Assembly: GCF_029784155.1 (NCBI RefSeq)
Contig: NC_073691.1
Coordinates: forward strand, 90,602,722-90,666,721
Length of the DNA stretch: 64,000 nucleotides
Reading direction: 5' to 3'
Source: Uranotaenia lowii
Taxonomy: Eukaryota; Arthropoda; Insecta; Diptera; Culicidae
The notes below the pieces were generated by a model, which saw only the letters and a list, made by a program, of their open reading frames with translations, made no database searches and had not been told where the DNA came from. Position numbers and translations under genes: made by a program. Positions within the stretch are counted from its first letter, which is position 1, and every line of letters begins with the position of its first letter. Positions 45,465 through 55,435 of the stretch are shown here, in pieces.

Positions 45465-45968
45465 GGTTCGAAAAAGGTGGTACGTCTGCGAGGAAAAGTC
45501 ACCGAAAGTTCCGACAGTGGTTTCTTTTTCGTTTGGCCTGGCTGCTCGCAACAAGTGTGGAGAGAGCTCTTTTTTTATCTGGAGCGACAGCCACCAGCTG
45601 TTGTGTTCCGGAAATCCATCGAACCAGACGATTTAATTTGTCATGACTGGCTCATCTTCGTGACTCGTGACCACGGTTTGCTCGGTGCGGAATCGTCCGG
45701 TAGGTCGCAGGAAGAATCCGAATGCGTAAGGCTCAGGCGTGCTCAAAGGAGGTGCAAGTCTGTCCCCGGGACCATTGAACGGGAGTCTAGTGGTGGCTGG
45801 ACCAACAACAACGAGCATCGCTTCGATCATCGACCTGGGCAAAATGCCTGATCCGACTCATGGAATGGAGTGGCCCGAAACAGGTCCAACAACGCGGGAA
45901 ATTGACGAAATTCCATCCAAGGAGGTCTGGCCGAATTGCCAGAAGAGGCAAAATGCAGATCACGTGTA
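45465..45968 (+). CDS. Unrecognised coding-like segment
   Basis: GC-richer than its surroundings. Open frame 45477-45851 contains QVWRELFFYLERQPPAVVF and EPDDLICHDWLIFVTRDHGL. A second frame, 45739-45969, ends at GTGTAAGT, a possible splice donor. No family recognised. It lies on the plus strand upstream of the 55-bp minisatellite and of the open frame interrupted by the Juan-like element. A single plus-strand gene is possible, but phases were not matched. Confidence 0.3.
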
Positions 45969-46187
45969 AGTCGTTTGATGTTCGATAATTCTGGGGGGGA
46001 AATCAATAAATGGGACTAAATTTTGAAGAATTCAATAGTTTGCAATCTCTTTATTTGCGGCACCGAAAGCCTCTCGCCAACAACAACAACATCAGCAGCC
46101 CCCTGGTAGACCCCAGGAGGCGCCACAGAGGTAGGGCGGAGGCACAAACACTGCAAAATCAGCAGCCCCCCGGTAGTCCCCAGGTCG

Positions 46188-46443
46188 TAAGGCGGCCGAA
46201 GAACGATAGCGGCGCTAAGGTGCCACCAATCGGCCCCGGACTTAGGGCGGCCGAGCAACAGCGGCGGCGCCAAGGTGCCACCAATCGGCCCCAGGCTTAG
46301 GGCGGCCGAGCAGCAGCAGCGGCGCGAAGGTGCTACCAATCGGCCCCAGTCGGAGGGCGGCCGAATGACAGCCACGACACCAAGGTGCACCCAATTGGCC
46401 CCAGTCGTAGGGCGGCCAAAGGCCGAGGAGCAGCGGAGAGGAG
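46188..46443. repeat. 55-bp GC-rich minisatellite
   Basis: Units begin at 46188, 46243, 46298, 46353 and 46408, exactly 55 bp apart, each starting near TAGGGCGGCCGA and containing AAGGTGCCACCAATCGGCCC. Upstream half-units (46095-46187) share CAGCAGCCCCC and CCCCAGG words. The strict period with point differences only is notable in AT-rich surroundings. 55 is not a multiple of 3, so open frames across it are not a true coding repeat. Confidence 0.85.
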
Positions 46444-47152
46444 GTCCGAGCCCGCGTTCTGTAAAATGGTGAGTACACGCTGATTCGGGGAAATGTGGGG
46501 GTGTTATGCCAAAATCTTTGCCAAAATCTAATTGAAGCCATTTTTCATTCATGTGGCATCGCCCACGAAAAGCCTCCTTAATAATTTCTTGCGCCAAATC
46601 AATTGTGAACTTGTTAGCTTATTCAAGAATGTCTAAAAAGATTTATTTGGAAGTTGCTTTACTTGTTATGATTCAATTTCAGGAAATCATACGTTGCCAG
46701 GGGATAAGCAATTCACGGCCATGGTTGCTTAGGCCAAAATCCATGTATATGCATCATATGTTGGATAATGTTAAATTATTTGAAATACAGTTTAACCAAT
46801 ATGTAACGACCACAGAAAAAAAAATCCAACATTTCAAAAAGCAAGCCGTAATGTTCAGTTTACTACAAGCAGAAATGTTTTGGAACTTTCGTCAGGCTCA
46901 GACGTTTTTTTTTTTTTTTTAAATATGTCTTTATTGGTATCAATTCATCATTACATTTATATTACATTTGTTCATTAAATTAGGTGTTCAGCTCAATAAT
47001 GAACTGTTCAGAGCCCTATAGTTAACTAGATATTAAAAATTTATTTATAAGAATTAAATTTGCTTAGCGCAATCAAGAATTTAATGTAGGAGAACATCCT
47101 GTAATGGCAAAAATATTTTAAACTTAAAACTAAACACTATCCTAAAATTAAA

Positions 47153-49810
47153 CTAGTTATAAAGAGAACGAATCTCTGCGATGGAAGACTGCATCGATTT
47201 GCCTCTGAAGTTGGAGATGATTTTGTTGGCCATCTCTTCGATCGATTCAATGCCCGCAATCCGATGAAGATCTTCGGTGCTGTGCCAAGGTGGAAGCCGC
47301 AAAATCATTTTCAGAACCTTGTTCTGAATCCTCTGGATGGCCTTCCTCCTCGTCGCGCAGCAGCTAGACCAAATCGGAACTGCATACATTATCGCTGGTC
47401 GAAACACTTGTTTGTAGATAAGTAACTTATTTCGCAGACACAACTTGGATTTCCTGTTGATGAGAGAATAAAGAGATTTAGTATATTTATTACACTTAGA
47501 TTGAATATCTTCAATGTGATTTTTAAAAGTAAGATTCCGATCAAGTGTAAGTCCCAAGTACTTCACGTGATCAGACCATTCTAATGAAACCCCATTAAAA
47601 GTTATGGAATGATTTTCATTAGGTTTTAAAAATTGAGCTCTTGGCTTATGGGGAAATAAAATAAGTTGAGTTTTGGAAGCGTTAGGAGAAATTTTCCACA
47701 TTTTCAAGTAATTCAAAAAGGAATTTAAATTTTGTTGCAATCTACTGCGTACCACCCGTAAATTTCGACCTTTGGCTGAAAGCAAAGTATCGTCAGCAAA
47801 TAATCTTCTACCTTTTCCTTCTGGGACATCAGGAAGATCAGAAGTAAAAATATTGTATAAAATAGGCCCAAGTATACTACCCTGAGGGACACCAGCTCTA
47901 ATGGGTATCCTTTCAGAGCATGAATTTTGATAGCTTACTTGCAAAGTTCGGCTATTCAAATAATTTTGAATAATTTTGGTGAGATATACAGGAAAAACAA
48001 ATCGAGCTAATTTAGCTACTAAACCTTTGTGCCAAACACTGTCAAAAGCTTTTTCAATATCAAGAAGAGCAACACCAGTTGAATAACCTTCAGATTTGCT
48101 AGCGTTAATCATATTAGTTACACTCAAAAGTTGATGTGTAGTAGAATGTCCATGACGAAAACCAAATTGTTCATCAGGGAAAATAGAATTCTGATTAATG
48201 TGAATCATCATTCTATTCAAAATAACTCTCTCAAATAGTTTACTTAAAGATGGAAGCAAACTAATCGGTCGATAACTTGAAGGCTCTGAAGCACTTTTTC
48301 CAGGTTTTAAAATTGGAGTTACTTTGGCATTTTTCCATTTATTGGGAAAATAAGCCAAGTGAAAACATTTATTGAAGATTTTAACTAAAAAATTTAAAGT
48401 GCTTTCAGGCAACTTTTTAATAAGAATATAGAAAATCCCATCTTCCCCTGGGGCTTTCATATTTTTAAATTTTTTGCAAATCAATTTAAGTTCATCAATA
48501 TTTGTCTCACAAGAACTTTCAAATACATTTTGTTTTGAAAGAATATCATCAAATTCAAGGGAAATTTGAGCATCAATTGGACTTACAACGTTTAAATTAA
48601 AATCATGAGCAGACTCAAATTGTTGGGCCAATTTTTGAGCTTTTTCTGCATTCGTTAAAAGAAGTTTATCCCCGTCTTTCAAAGTAGGAATTGGCTTCTG
48701 GGGCTTTTTCAGAATTTTAGTTAATTTCCAAAATGGCTTTGAGTAGGGTTTTATGTCCTCTACTGCTTTGGCAAAATTTTCATTACGAATGAAATTTAAA
48801 CGACGTTTGATCTCTTTTTGAAGGTCACAATAAATAAATTTCAAATAAGGATCCCTAGTACGTTGATATTGGCGTCGACGAATGTTTTTCAGTCGTATCA
48901 AAAACTGAAGATCATCATCAATTAAAGGTTGATTAAATTTATGTTTAACTTTGGGTATTGAAGTGGCTTTAGCATTGACTATTGAAGTTGTCAAATTTTC
49001 TACAGCCAAATCAATATCTTCAATTGAATTCAGTGGAACGTTTACATTCAAATTACGTTCAATAAAATTCCTATATCGCTCCCAGTCAGCTTTTTGAAAG
49101 TTAAAAGTTGATTTTAAAGGGTTTTCAATGGGACTTTGGGATAAAGAAAAAGTTACTGGAAGGTGGTCTGAATCGAGGTCTGCATGAGTAACTAATTGAC
49201 TACAATGCTCGCCTAAATCCGTTAGAACCAAATCAATTGTGGAAGGATTTCTAATCGAAGAGAAACAAGTATGCCCATTAGGATATTCAACAGTGTAATA
49301 ACCTGCAGAGCAGTCATTAAATAAAATATTCCCATTTGAATTTGATGAAATATTATTCCAAGATCGGTGTTTTGCATTAAAGTCACCAATAACAAAAAAT
49401 TTAGATTTATTTCTGGTGAGTTTTTGTAAATCTCCCTTCAAAAAATTTTTCTGTTCACCGCTGCATTGAAAAGGCAAATATGCGGCAATAATTATAATTT
49501 TCCCCATAGAAGTTTCTAATTCAATTCCAATTGTTTCTAAGACTTTTGTATTGAAAGAAGGAAGAAGTCTAAATTTGAGACGACTATTGATGACAATAGC
49601 TACACCCCCACCTTGTCGATCAAGTCGATCATTTCGCAAAATTTTAAAGAAAGCATTGCTTTTCAAGTTAATGTCTGGCTTTAAAAAAGTTTCAGTGATG
49701 GCAGCAATATGTATGTTTTGAGTTTTCAAAAATAAAAAGAATTCATCTTGATTAGCCAGCAAAGATCTAGCATTCCAATTCATAATATTTAAACATCTAT
49801 TTGGATCCAT
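47153..49810 (-). CDS. ORF2 of the Juan-like element: endonuclease and reverse transcriptase
   Basis: 885 codons. The N-terminal apurinic-like endonuclease (about residues 1-225) shows MNWNARSL, AITETFL, GGGVAIVI, FFVIGDFNAKHRSWN and SDHLPVTFS. The RT (about 460-730) shows KNMKAPGEDGI, PILKPGK, SYRPISLLPSLSKLFE, EQFGFRHGHST, LLDIEKAFDSVWH, AGVPQGSILGP and the catalytic LFADDTLLS. The C-terminus follows as KYLGLTLDRNLTFKNHI and a PIWSSCCATRR block. No frameshift or stop. Its ATG overlaps the end of ORF1 by 14 nt, suggesting coupled or reinitiated translation. It nicks the target and copies the element RNA in place. Confidence 0.93.
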   Translation of the reverse strand: MDPNRCLNIMNWNARSLLANQDEFFLFLKTQNIHIAAITETFLKPDINLKSNAFFKILRNDRLDRQGGGVAIVINSRLKFRLLPSFNTKVLETIGIELETSMGKIIIIAAYLPFQCSGEQKNFLKGDLQKLTRNKSKFFVIGDFNAKHRSWNNISSNSNGNILFNDCSAGYYTVEYPNGHTCFSSIRNPSTIDLVLTDLGEHCSQLVTHADLDSDHLPVTFSLSQSPIENPLKSTFNFQKADWERYRNFIERNLNVNVPLNSIEDIDLAVENLTTSIVNAKATSIPKVKHKFNQPLIDDDLQFLIRLKNIRRRQYQRTRDPYLKFIYCDLQKEIKRRLNFIRNENFAKAVEDIKPYSKPFWKLTKILKKPQKPIPTLKDGDKLLLTNAEKAQKLAQQFESAHDFNLNVVSPIDAQISLEFDDILSKQNVFESSCETNIDELKLICKKFKNMKAPGEDGIFYILIKKLPESTLNFLVKIFNKCFHLAYFPNKWKNAKVTPILKPGKSASEPSSYRPISLLPSLSKLFERVILNRMMIHINQNSIFPDEQFGFRHGHSTTHQLLSVTNMINASKSEGYSTGVALLDIEKAFDSVWHKGLVAKLARFVFPVYLTKIIQNYLNSRTLQVSYQNSCSERIPIRAGVPQGSILGPILYNIFTSDLPDVPEGKGRRLFADDTLLSAKGRNLRVVRSRLQQNLNSFLNYLKMWKISPNASKTQLILFPHKPRAQFLKPNENHSITFNGVSLEWSDHVKYLGLTLDRNLTFKNHIEDIQSKCNKYTKSLYSLINRKSKLCLRNKLLIYKQVFRPAIMYAVPIWSSCCATRRKAIQRIQNKVLKMILRLPPWHSTEDLHRIAGIESIEEMANKIISNFRGKSMQSSIAEIRSLYN

Positions 49811-51227
49811 GAGGGAATCGTAAAGTCATAATAATTTTGTTAGCATAATTAAAAGAAGTTTGGAAAGCTTCAAACATTGAATTTGCTTTCAACATAAGTT
49901 GCATCATTTCCATTAAATTTTGATGCAAAAATTTTAATTTTTCCTCAGTAATCTCACCCAAATCAACAAAATTGTTAGGATCAGAAAATGAAAGAGAAGA
50001 ACAAGTATTTGAATTTCGGGGATTTTCCCAAGCCTTCGCATGAACGTTGAGACTTGGTTTTTTCCCATTTTTATTAGTTATGCCTGGAGAGGGAAACCCA
50101 TTTTCAACCACCTCTGAGAACGATAAACAACGAGTCTGTGGCGCAGATTCAGCACAGGTAACATTAAAATCACTTCGGGTATTACCCAGCCGTGATTCCA
50201 ATGTAGACCGAGGCTGAATGCGAACAGGCAGGTTGTTTGCCGGCCCGACGTGTGAAGACGAAAAAGAGGAAGGAGGAGAAGAAACTTTTCTGGAAACTTT
50301 GGGATTTTTCCTAGAAGCAATAATTTTTGCCCTGATGGGACAGTCTAGCGAATTCGAGGAATGATTACCTGCGCAATTTGCACACTTGAAAAATTCTGTT
50401 TTTGGTTTATCACCACCATAAAGGCATTTAGATTTTTCATGATCGAATGAGCCGCAAAGCATGCATCTGGCATTCATTCTACAATTTTTAGTGCCGTGAC
50501 AAAAAGCTTGACAACGACGACACTGCGTAATATTTTGAAGGAAATTGGTTGAAGATTTTCGAAAAGGTTCGAATTTGACTCGACAATGAAACATAAGACG
50601 AGCCTTTTCAAGAATTTGCAAATTATTAACTTGATCCTTTTTAAAATGGATCAAATAAAGCTCAGGAGCAAAACCAACACTACTGATATTATTCGTGTTG
50701 GTTCTTTTCCTCATTTGAATTACTTGAATTGGAGAAAAACCTAACAAAGAATTTAATTCAGATGTGATCTCATCCGGTGTCTGATCGCCGGTGAGACCAC
50801 GAAGTACAACTTTAAATGGACGATCACTTCTAGTGTCGTACGTAAAAAATTGATGTTTTTTATTATTCAAATAATTTAAAATTTTTTGAAAATCATTAAA
50901 AGATTCCGCCAAAATACGAGCAGTTCCCCTTCGACCGATCTGAAAAGAAATCTTCACATCCTTGACGGAAGTGACGATTTCTTTCCGAAAGGCATTGAAG
51001 TCAGGAATCGTGACCGTAATTGGTGGAACCTTTTCGTTTTTAAGAGTATAAGAAGAAGAAGGTTTCTTAGTACTCTTATCAGAATTAAATATGAATATTT
51101 CCTCATCACCGATGTTATGAAGGACATCGAATGAATTGGAAATTTCAACTTTTTTGGCAGATGGCCCTGGATTAGGTTCAGCAATCCGTTTTCTTCCGGC
51201 CCTTGAGCCGGCCGAAGACTTCCCCAT
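49797..51227 (-). CDS. ORF1 (Gag-like) of the Juan-like element
   Basis: 476 codons. The basic N-terminus (GKSSAGSRAGRKRIAEPNPG) and middle domain precede three zinc knuckles at about residues 236-300: CRRCQAFCHGTKNC (CX2CX4HX4C), CMLCGSFDHEKSKC (the same spacing) and CANCAGNHSSNSLDC (CX2CX3HX6C). This three-knuckle arrangement is standard for Jockey-clade ORF1 proteins, which coat the element RNA in an RNP. A Ser-rich linker and a C-terminal helix follow. Intact. It ends FPHGSK with TAG, and the ORF2 ATG lies within these last codons. Confidence 0.92.
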   Translation of the reverse strand: MGKSSAGSRAGRKRIAEPNPGPSAKKVEISNSFDVLHNIGDEEIFIFNSDKSTKKPSSSYTLKNEKVPPITVTIPDFNAFRKEIVTSVKDVKISFQIGRRGTARILAESFNDFQKILNYLNNKKHQFFTYDTRSDRPFKVVLRGLTGDQTPDEITSELNSLLGFSPIQVIQMRKRTNTNNISSVGFAPELYLIHFKKDQVNNLQILEKARLMFHCRVKFEPFRKSSTNFLQNITQCRRCQAFCHGTKNCRMNARCMLCGSFDHEKSKCLYGGDKPKTEFFKCANCAGNHSSNSLDCPIRAKIIASRKNPKVSRKVSSPPSSFSSSHVGPANNLPVRIQPRSTLESRLGNTRSDFNVTCAESAPQTRCLSFSEVVENGFPSPGITNKNGKKPSLNVHAKAWENPRNSNTCSSLSFSDPNNFVDLGEITEEKLKFLHQNLMEMMQLMLKANSMFEAFQTSFNYANKIIMTLRFPHGSK

Positions 51228-51544
51228 GCTGGAAAGAAAAGAGAAAAATATGAATAAAAGAAAATAGAAATAATTTTAGCACTGAAAAGTGCTGATTGAA
51301 AAACAGGTAAGGAAAAAATAAATAATGTAAAAATGTTCCTGCAGGTACACAGCAACGATACGATGCTCCGGCGTACGTGTTGACGGCTCAACGGTACAGA
51401 TGGAAGTGTCAGGCTCAGACGTTGTTTCGTTTAGTAAAGATGTCTCAGAGACTACAAAAACATGTTTTAGAAATTCTTTTTGGAGCTCCTAGCGAAAGTT
51501 GGCAACACAGGCGAGATCGCGTAAGTTAGTGTTAAGAAAAGCAC

Positions 51545-52070
51545 TTGAAAACGAAGTATAGCAAGACACTGAAATCGTTGGAATAAGAATTTTCAAGACT
51601 GGTTTCGAGGATGAAAATAAAATGGGGAAAATGTTCAAGAAGTAAAGAGATTTTTTTCAACAAACTGCGAATGGCTGCAAAAAAGTAGCATTTTAAAATT
51701 GCATAGTCAACCAGATTGTAAAATCAGGTCTATTCAACCGCACTACTGATTTTTTTTATAACTTATGATTTACTGATCACTATTTAGCTCTTATGATTTG
51801 TCAAAAATAATACTATTTTTTTTTTCTTTTTTCGTCCGCCGGAAGAAAAACGCTTCCATTTGCTAGAAGTAACAATGGATCACAAAAACGAAAAATTTCG
51901 TTCAGTTTCTTCCGAAACGCTGGAAAAAACAAACTTGGTACACCAATACCTATGATTGACAAAGATTCGATCGATTGCTATGACACGATTCTGCGATTCA
52001 ATAATATTCTATTTATTATTTTATAAGGGAATTTATCACCGTAATTTCCGTTTGTTACTTCATCCGATTG
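51545..52070. other. Stretch with no recognisable feature
   Basis: AT-rich and non-coding. It would be intronic if the interrupted frame ending at the GTAAGT site near 51519 is a real exon. Confidence 0.3.
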
Positions 52071-52073
52071 GCC

Positions 52074-52375
52074 TTACCGGTGAAATGTGATGTCCTTTTT
52101 AGTAAGCACATCTTGAGATTATGAAATATTATAGACGGATTAAAAGTTAGAAGAAATGAAAGGTGGTGAAAATGAGCGGGTAGAATTCATTAGAAGTATT
52201 TCCATCACATACCAGATTTTTGTTCGGCACGGTCCAACTACTATGAAGTGGTAGATACAGATAGAGTTGCATCTACCACCACACCTTAGTCGGCCAAGCG
52301 TGGTTCGATCCACAAGCGACACTTGCAGTGCTAACGATCAAAAAGATGGTATCTGATCGCTCAGATGAACTCTGA
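52074..52375 (+). repeat. Family E foldback repeat, left-arm copy
   Basis: Begins CTTACCGGTGAAATGTGATG and follows the family arm: AGTAAGCACATCTTGAGATT, GGTGGTGAAAATGAGCGGG, GGTAGATACAGATAGAGTTG, GGCCAAGCGTGGTTCG and GATCAAAAAGATGGTAT. The inverted right arm is absent. Confidence 0.6.
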
Positions 52376-52584
52376 AATGAATCTATCTATGTGTAGCTAA
52401 ACCCCGGTTTTAACGAAAGCGATGGTAACAAACTGAGACGGCTAGCTACACGTCGACAGATCCGTTTCTGAGTTCGTCGCCACCTTGCGGAGAAATAAAT
52501 TTACTAATTATTTTCCTGCAATCTGATGATTTTGTATTTTGTATGAAAATTACCCATTCAAGCTAAGAAGCTGATTTGATGTTA

Positions 52585-52776
52585 TTTTTTTTTTGTTTCG
52601 ATTGTAGTCGTTTTACCATTTTTATGGCATTCGCGACTTTATCAACGTTGCAGTTGGCGGATCGTTATTGAAAAACTTATCCGGTACAACTGTATTCGGT
52701 GTTTACTCTTGGGCTCGAACTCGCGGACATCGGCTCAGGAGACAACAGACTTGCCAACCGAGCTATATCACTTTAA
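52585..52776 (-). mobile_element. tRNA-derived SINE, copy 2
   Basis: The reverse complement closely matches the copy at 38579, including A box TAGCTCGGTTGG, B box AGTTCGAGCCC, the GGATCGTTATTG body (plus strand) and the A-tail, here a T run at 52585-52594. No target duplication recognised, so it is probably older or rearranged. Confidence 0.8.
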
Positions 52777-52789
52777 GTTCAACTAGCAA

Positions 52790-53467
52790 CCTCTCGCTCT
52801 TGCATACTCCAAAAAAATAATTTGAAATAGTCAGAACCAAAGACAAGCTAGTAGCACCAACTATGGAAACCGTCTATACGTCTGCGAATCCATATTCAAG
52901 TATCCAAGGAAGGAGTTGTGTTAGTTTGTGAAAGGTAAAGATCAGTATCCATTTTGGTGAATGGTGCGATCATGATTTTCCTACACCTCCTATGCTCCTA
53001 GACATTTCCTAAGGAAACTCCTATACCTATGAAGCATGTGATAAATGTCCAATAAAAATGGATCATGTAAAATATTGAAAACAAATCAATACCATTCAAA
53101 TCTCTCCCTTGATAAACTAGCTCTTTTTCCTAACCGTGATCCCTGTTGAAGCAAAGTGTTTGCAAAAGGTCTTAAATGGTTGAAGACGGAATGTAATTTA
53201 AAATAAAAATTAAATAATATTCAGGCACAAATTTTTCCAAATTGTTATTCTATGCTTATTGCCTTTTTGGAAACTCTTTGATTCTTTGCTTTCCTTTGCC
53301 TCACATTTAACAAATCTTTAGAGCTTCATTGCTTAAAGAGCCCAAAGTAATGTTTTGAATAATCAATACTTTAAAATACATTTTTGATTTTATTCCACCA
53401 ATTCAGCTTTTGAATTAATTATAAAAATTGAACAGTCAAACTCAGTTATAAAAATTTGTTCTGCTTT
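52790..53467. other. Stretch with no recognisable feature
   Basis: AT-rich DNA between the SINE and the LTR element. No coding or repeat signal. Confidence 0.3.
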
Positions 53468-53471
53468 ACCT

Positions 53472-55111
53472 TGTAACGGTCCAGTTAACGTAGTCAAACT
53501 GATCGTTCAAATCAAAAAGTAGCGCATTACGAAAGTGCCATCTAGTGGTGGGTGTTCAAAGTATCCAATGGTAGCAAACGCAAGAAACGGTCATTCTAAA
53601 ACCGTTTGGCGCGAAATGGGTCTTGGCATCAGATCGGAAATGATTTCTGAATCCGGTTGACCACCGTAGGTATGGGTGTAAGCGAGACAGAAAATAGAGA
53701 GCTGATCCTTTGTAGTAGAGCCATAGGCCTGCCTACCTTTAAAGAAACTTGTGCTAGGGACTTGATAGCGAACCGCCAAACCGAATGGTGATACCCACAG
53801 TGTACCATATTTCTAAATAAGTCGGAAATCGTTGAGATCCATAAGATTTGGATTAGTTTTGTATAAGTTTATTTGATTCCGATTTAAGTTCGATTCAAGT
53901 ATTGAAATTCTAGTGCCTAGATATTAATTATAAATTGTTAGCGAAGTCGCAAAGTAAGTTGATGGGGCTTAGTAACTTTTATGGCCACGTGTGATTAATG
54001 GAATTATTTTAACAGTGGGACATAAGATCGAGCTGCGGCTCCAGTAGGATCTTTCATACGCTTGTGAAATCGATCATAGGTGAGGTAAAACATTAAAAGA
54101 AATTATACGAACTGTTAGACCACATAACGATTACAAATGTGCACCGTTGACAGGTAACCCGCGTCAACGTGGGTGTAAGTGTGGGCAACCAACACGTCTA
54201 GCAGCCTTAGGATCGTCCTGCACGGTGAATATACAGTGCGATACTCGGTTGTGGTCTGAGAGCCCCCGGGTACGGCATTTCCCCCCAACACAGACGGATC
54301 CTGTCGGGTTGGAATAGCTAGTCGTTACAACAACACCAAAACGACTCCCGTACAGACGTCATCAACCAGCCACGGTTAGGAATCCCAGCAGTGTCATCCT
54401 CGGTTGTGGTTTGAGAGCCCCCGGGAAGGGATCCTGGCCACCCTGAAGGCTGTATCGGCTTCCGCTTCGTTCGGTTACGTCACCATCCGATAACCCACCT
54501 ACGTCAAGGAGCTACCAGCAGTAGTCCACTCGGTTGTGGTTTGAGCGCCCCCGGGTCACGCAAAGTCTCCTACGCTGGTTGCTTCCTGCGATCTCCACTA
54601 AGCAGCAATCGCCAACCTCTAGGCGACTACGATAAGTACCATCAACTTAAAGCAGGACATCGGCCGTTAAAATAAGGTAACCTCTGTAAAAATAGTCGGT
54701 AGTGAAAGGGAACTAGATAGGAGCTTACTAGATCACTAGGAATACATAAACAAAATCTTGCTATAAAGAAACAGTTCGGATATGCTTTTTTAATACGCCG
54801 ATGGTTAGGCAATTCCTTGAGTGCAAGTCTTTATTGAGCGCAAGTTTCTTATTAGAAATTTTCGATAAGGAATAGGTAAGATTCTCTGCTTCACCCCTTG
54901 GAAATAACTTGACAGAGTGGTTCAAGTTTAATTAAATTGCTTTCACTTGGTCAACCGTTGGCCAGATTAAGATAAATCGAGCCATATAACTACAACCCGC
55001 CCTATTTAAGAGTCTGGGCCGGCATTCAGATCTTGTGTCAGTAACCTTCCTCTTTGGAAGTGGCGCCCTATAAAAAGTTACTGACATTGTGGGCAAGACG
55101 CATCTGTTACA
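53472..55111 (+). repeat. 5' LTR
   Basis: 1640 bp, starting TGTAACGG and ending CTGTTACA, with short inverted ends TGTAAC/GTTACA. It carries a TATTTAAG TATA-like box at 55003-55010 with TCAGT-type initiator candidates at 55026 and 55038, so transcription probably starts near 55030-55040 and R-U5 would be only about 70-80 bp. U3 holds three copies of a 27-bp motif (54244, 54399, 54529). A short minus-strand frame at 53591-53779 recurs in the other LTR and is not considered a gene. Confidence 0.95.
54244..54555 (+). promoter_or_regulatory. Three copies of a 27-bp LTR motif
   Basis: CTCGGTTGTGGT, then (T/C)TGAG(A/C)GCCCCCGGG, at 54244-54270, 54399-54425 and 54529-54555. Copies are 155 and 130 bp apart with unrelated sequence between. 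The same set is in the 3' LTR at 62514, 62669 and 62799. The TGTGGTTT core (in two of the three copies) matches the general Runt/RUNX consensus, and CCCCCGGG also occurs in the 3' hairpin array. A regulatory role is inferred from conservation among the copies. Confidence 0.55.
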
Positions 55112-55113
55112 TT

Positions 55114-55130
55114 TGGCGCCAACGTGGGGC
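55114..55130 (+). other. Primer-binding site, tRNA-Lys-like
   Basis: TGGCGCCAACGTGGGGC begins 2 nt after the 5' LTR. It is complementary to the 3' end of a lysine tRNA as used by many retroelements (TGGCGCCCAACGTGGGGC), except that one C of the triplet is missing. Assignment is by recalled consensus. Confidence 0.7.
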
Positions 55131-55435
55131 CCGAAAGGGTAAAAGCTTATTCGAATTAGAAAGTGTTAATAAAATAGATTAGGAAAAAACTCATAGGAGA
55201 TAGTTCATTGGTAGTATTTCTTTTATTCGGGTTAAAATAATTTTTCTTGATTACCCGATAAAAAAAAAACACACTCTACTTCACTCTATACTTCAACTTC
55301 AATCAATTAATTTAACATATTCAATAATCTATAGCTATAAAGAAAAAAATAATTTAAAATCAGCATTGCTAACTTGAAAACGGTATAAACCATTGATATC
55401 AGCGAAAGCTCTATCAGCATTTTTCTTATCCAACC

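Larger units (their letters stand above)
46907..51407 (-). mobile_element. Full-length Juan-like (Jockey clade) non-LTR retrotransposon
   Basis: A 4.5-kb element on the minus strand with two open reading frames. A poly-A tail appears as the T run at 46907-46920, and AATAAA lies just before it (TTTATT at 46929-46934 on the plus strand). Flanked by GTCAGGCTCAGACGTT (46891-46906 and 51408-51423); the final TT may belong to the tail, so the duplication is 14-16 bp. Both ORFs are unbroken, so the copy is recent and may still be competent. It splits an open reading frame on the opposite strand. Confidence 0.9.
46551..51544 (+). pseudogene. Open reading frame interrupted by the Juan-like element
   Basis: The frame from 46551 includes PWLLRPKSMYMHHMLDNVKL, YVTTTEKKIQHFKKQAV and LLQAEMFWNFRQAQT, running into the insertion at 46907. 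Beyond the element, after one copy of the target duplication, the same frame continues from about 51421 with LFRLVKMSQRLQKHVLEILF and GAPSESWQHRRDR. A canonical GTAAGT (about 51519) then follows, just before a stop. Continuity across the insertion supports a former exon. Family not recognised. Upstream exon junctions are unresolved. Confidence 0.45.

Noticed and set aside
46016..46597. 193-codon minus-strand gene across the GC-rich repeat
   Set aside because: The 55-bp period is not a multiple of 3, so the same repeat is read in rotating frames; open frames arise from GC richness.
50954..51391. 145-codon minus-strand gene at the 5' end of the Juan-like element
   Set aside because: Overlaps ORF1 in another frame, with hydrophobic low-complexity sequence and no motif; most likely a shadow frame including the 5' UTR.
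52585..52776. Target duplication for the second SINE copy
   Set aside because: I compared both flanks and could not find a direct repeat of convincing length.
53591..53779. Minus-strand 62-codon gene, repeated at 61861-62049
   Set aside because: It is duplicated only because it lies in both LTRs and has no family motif or supporting context.
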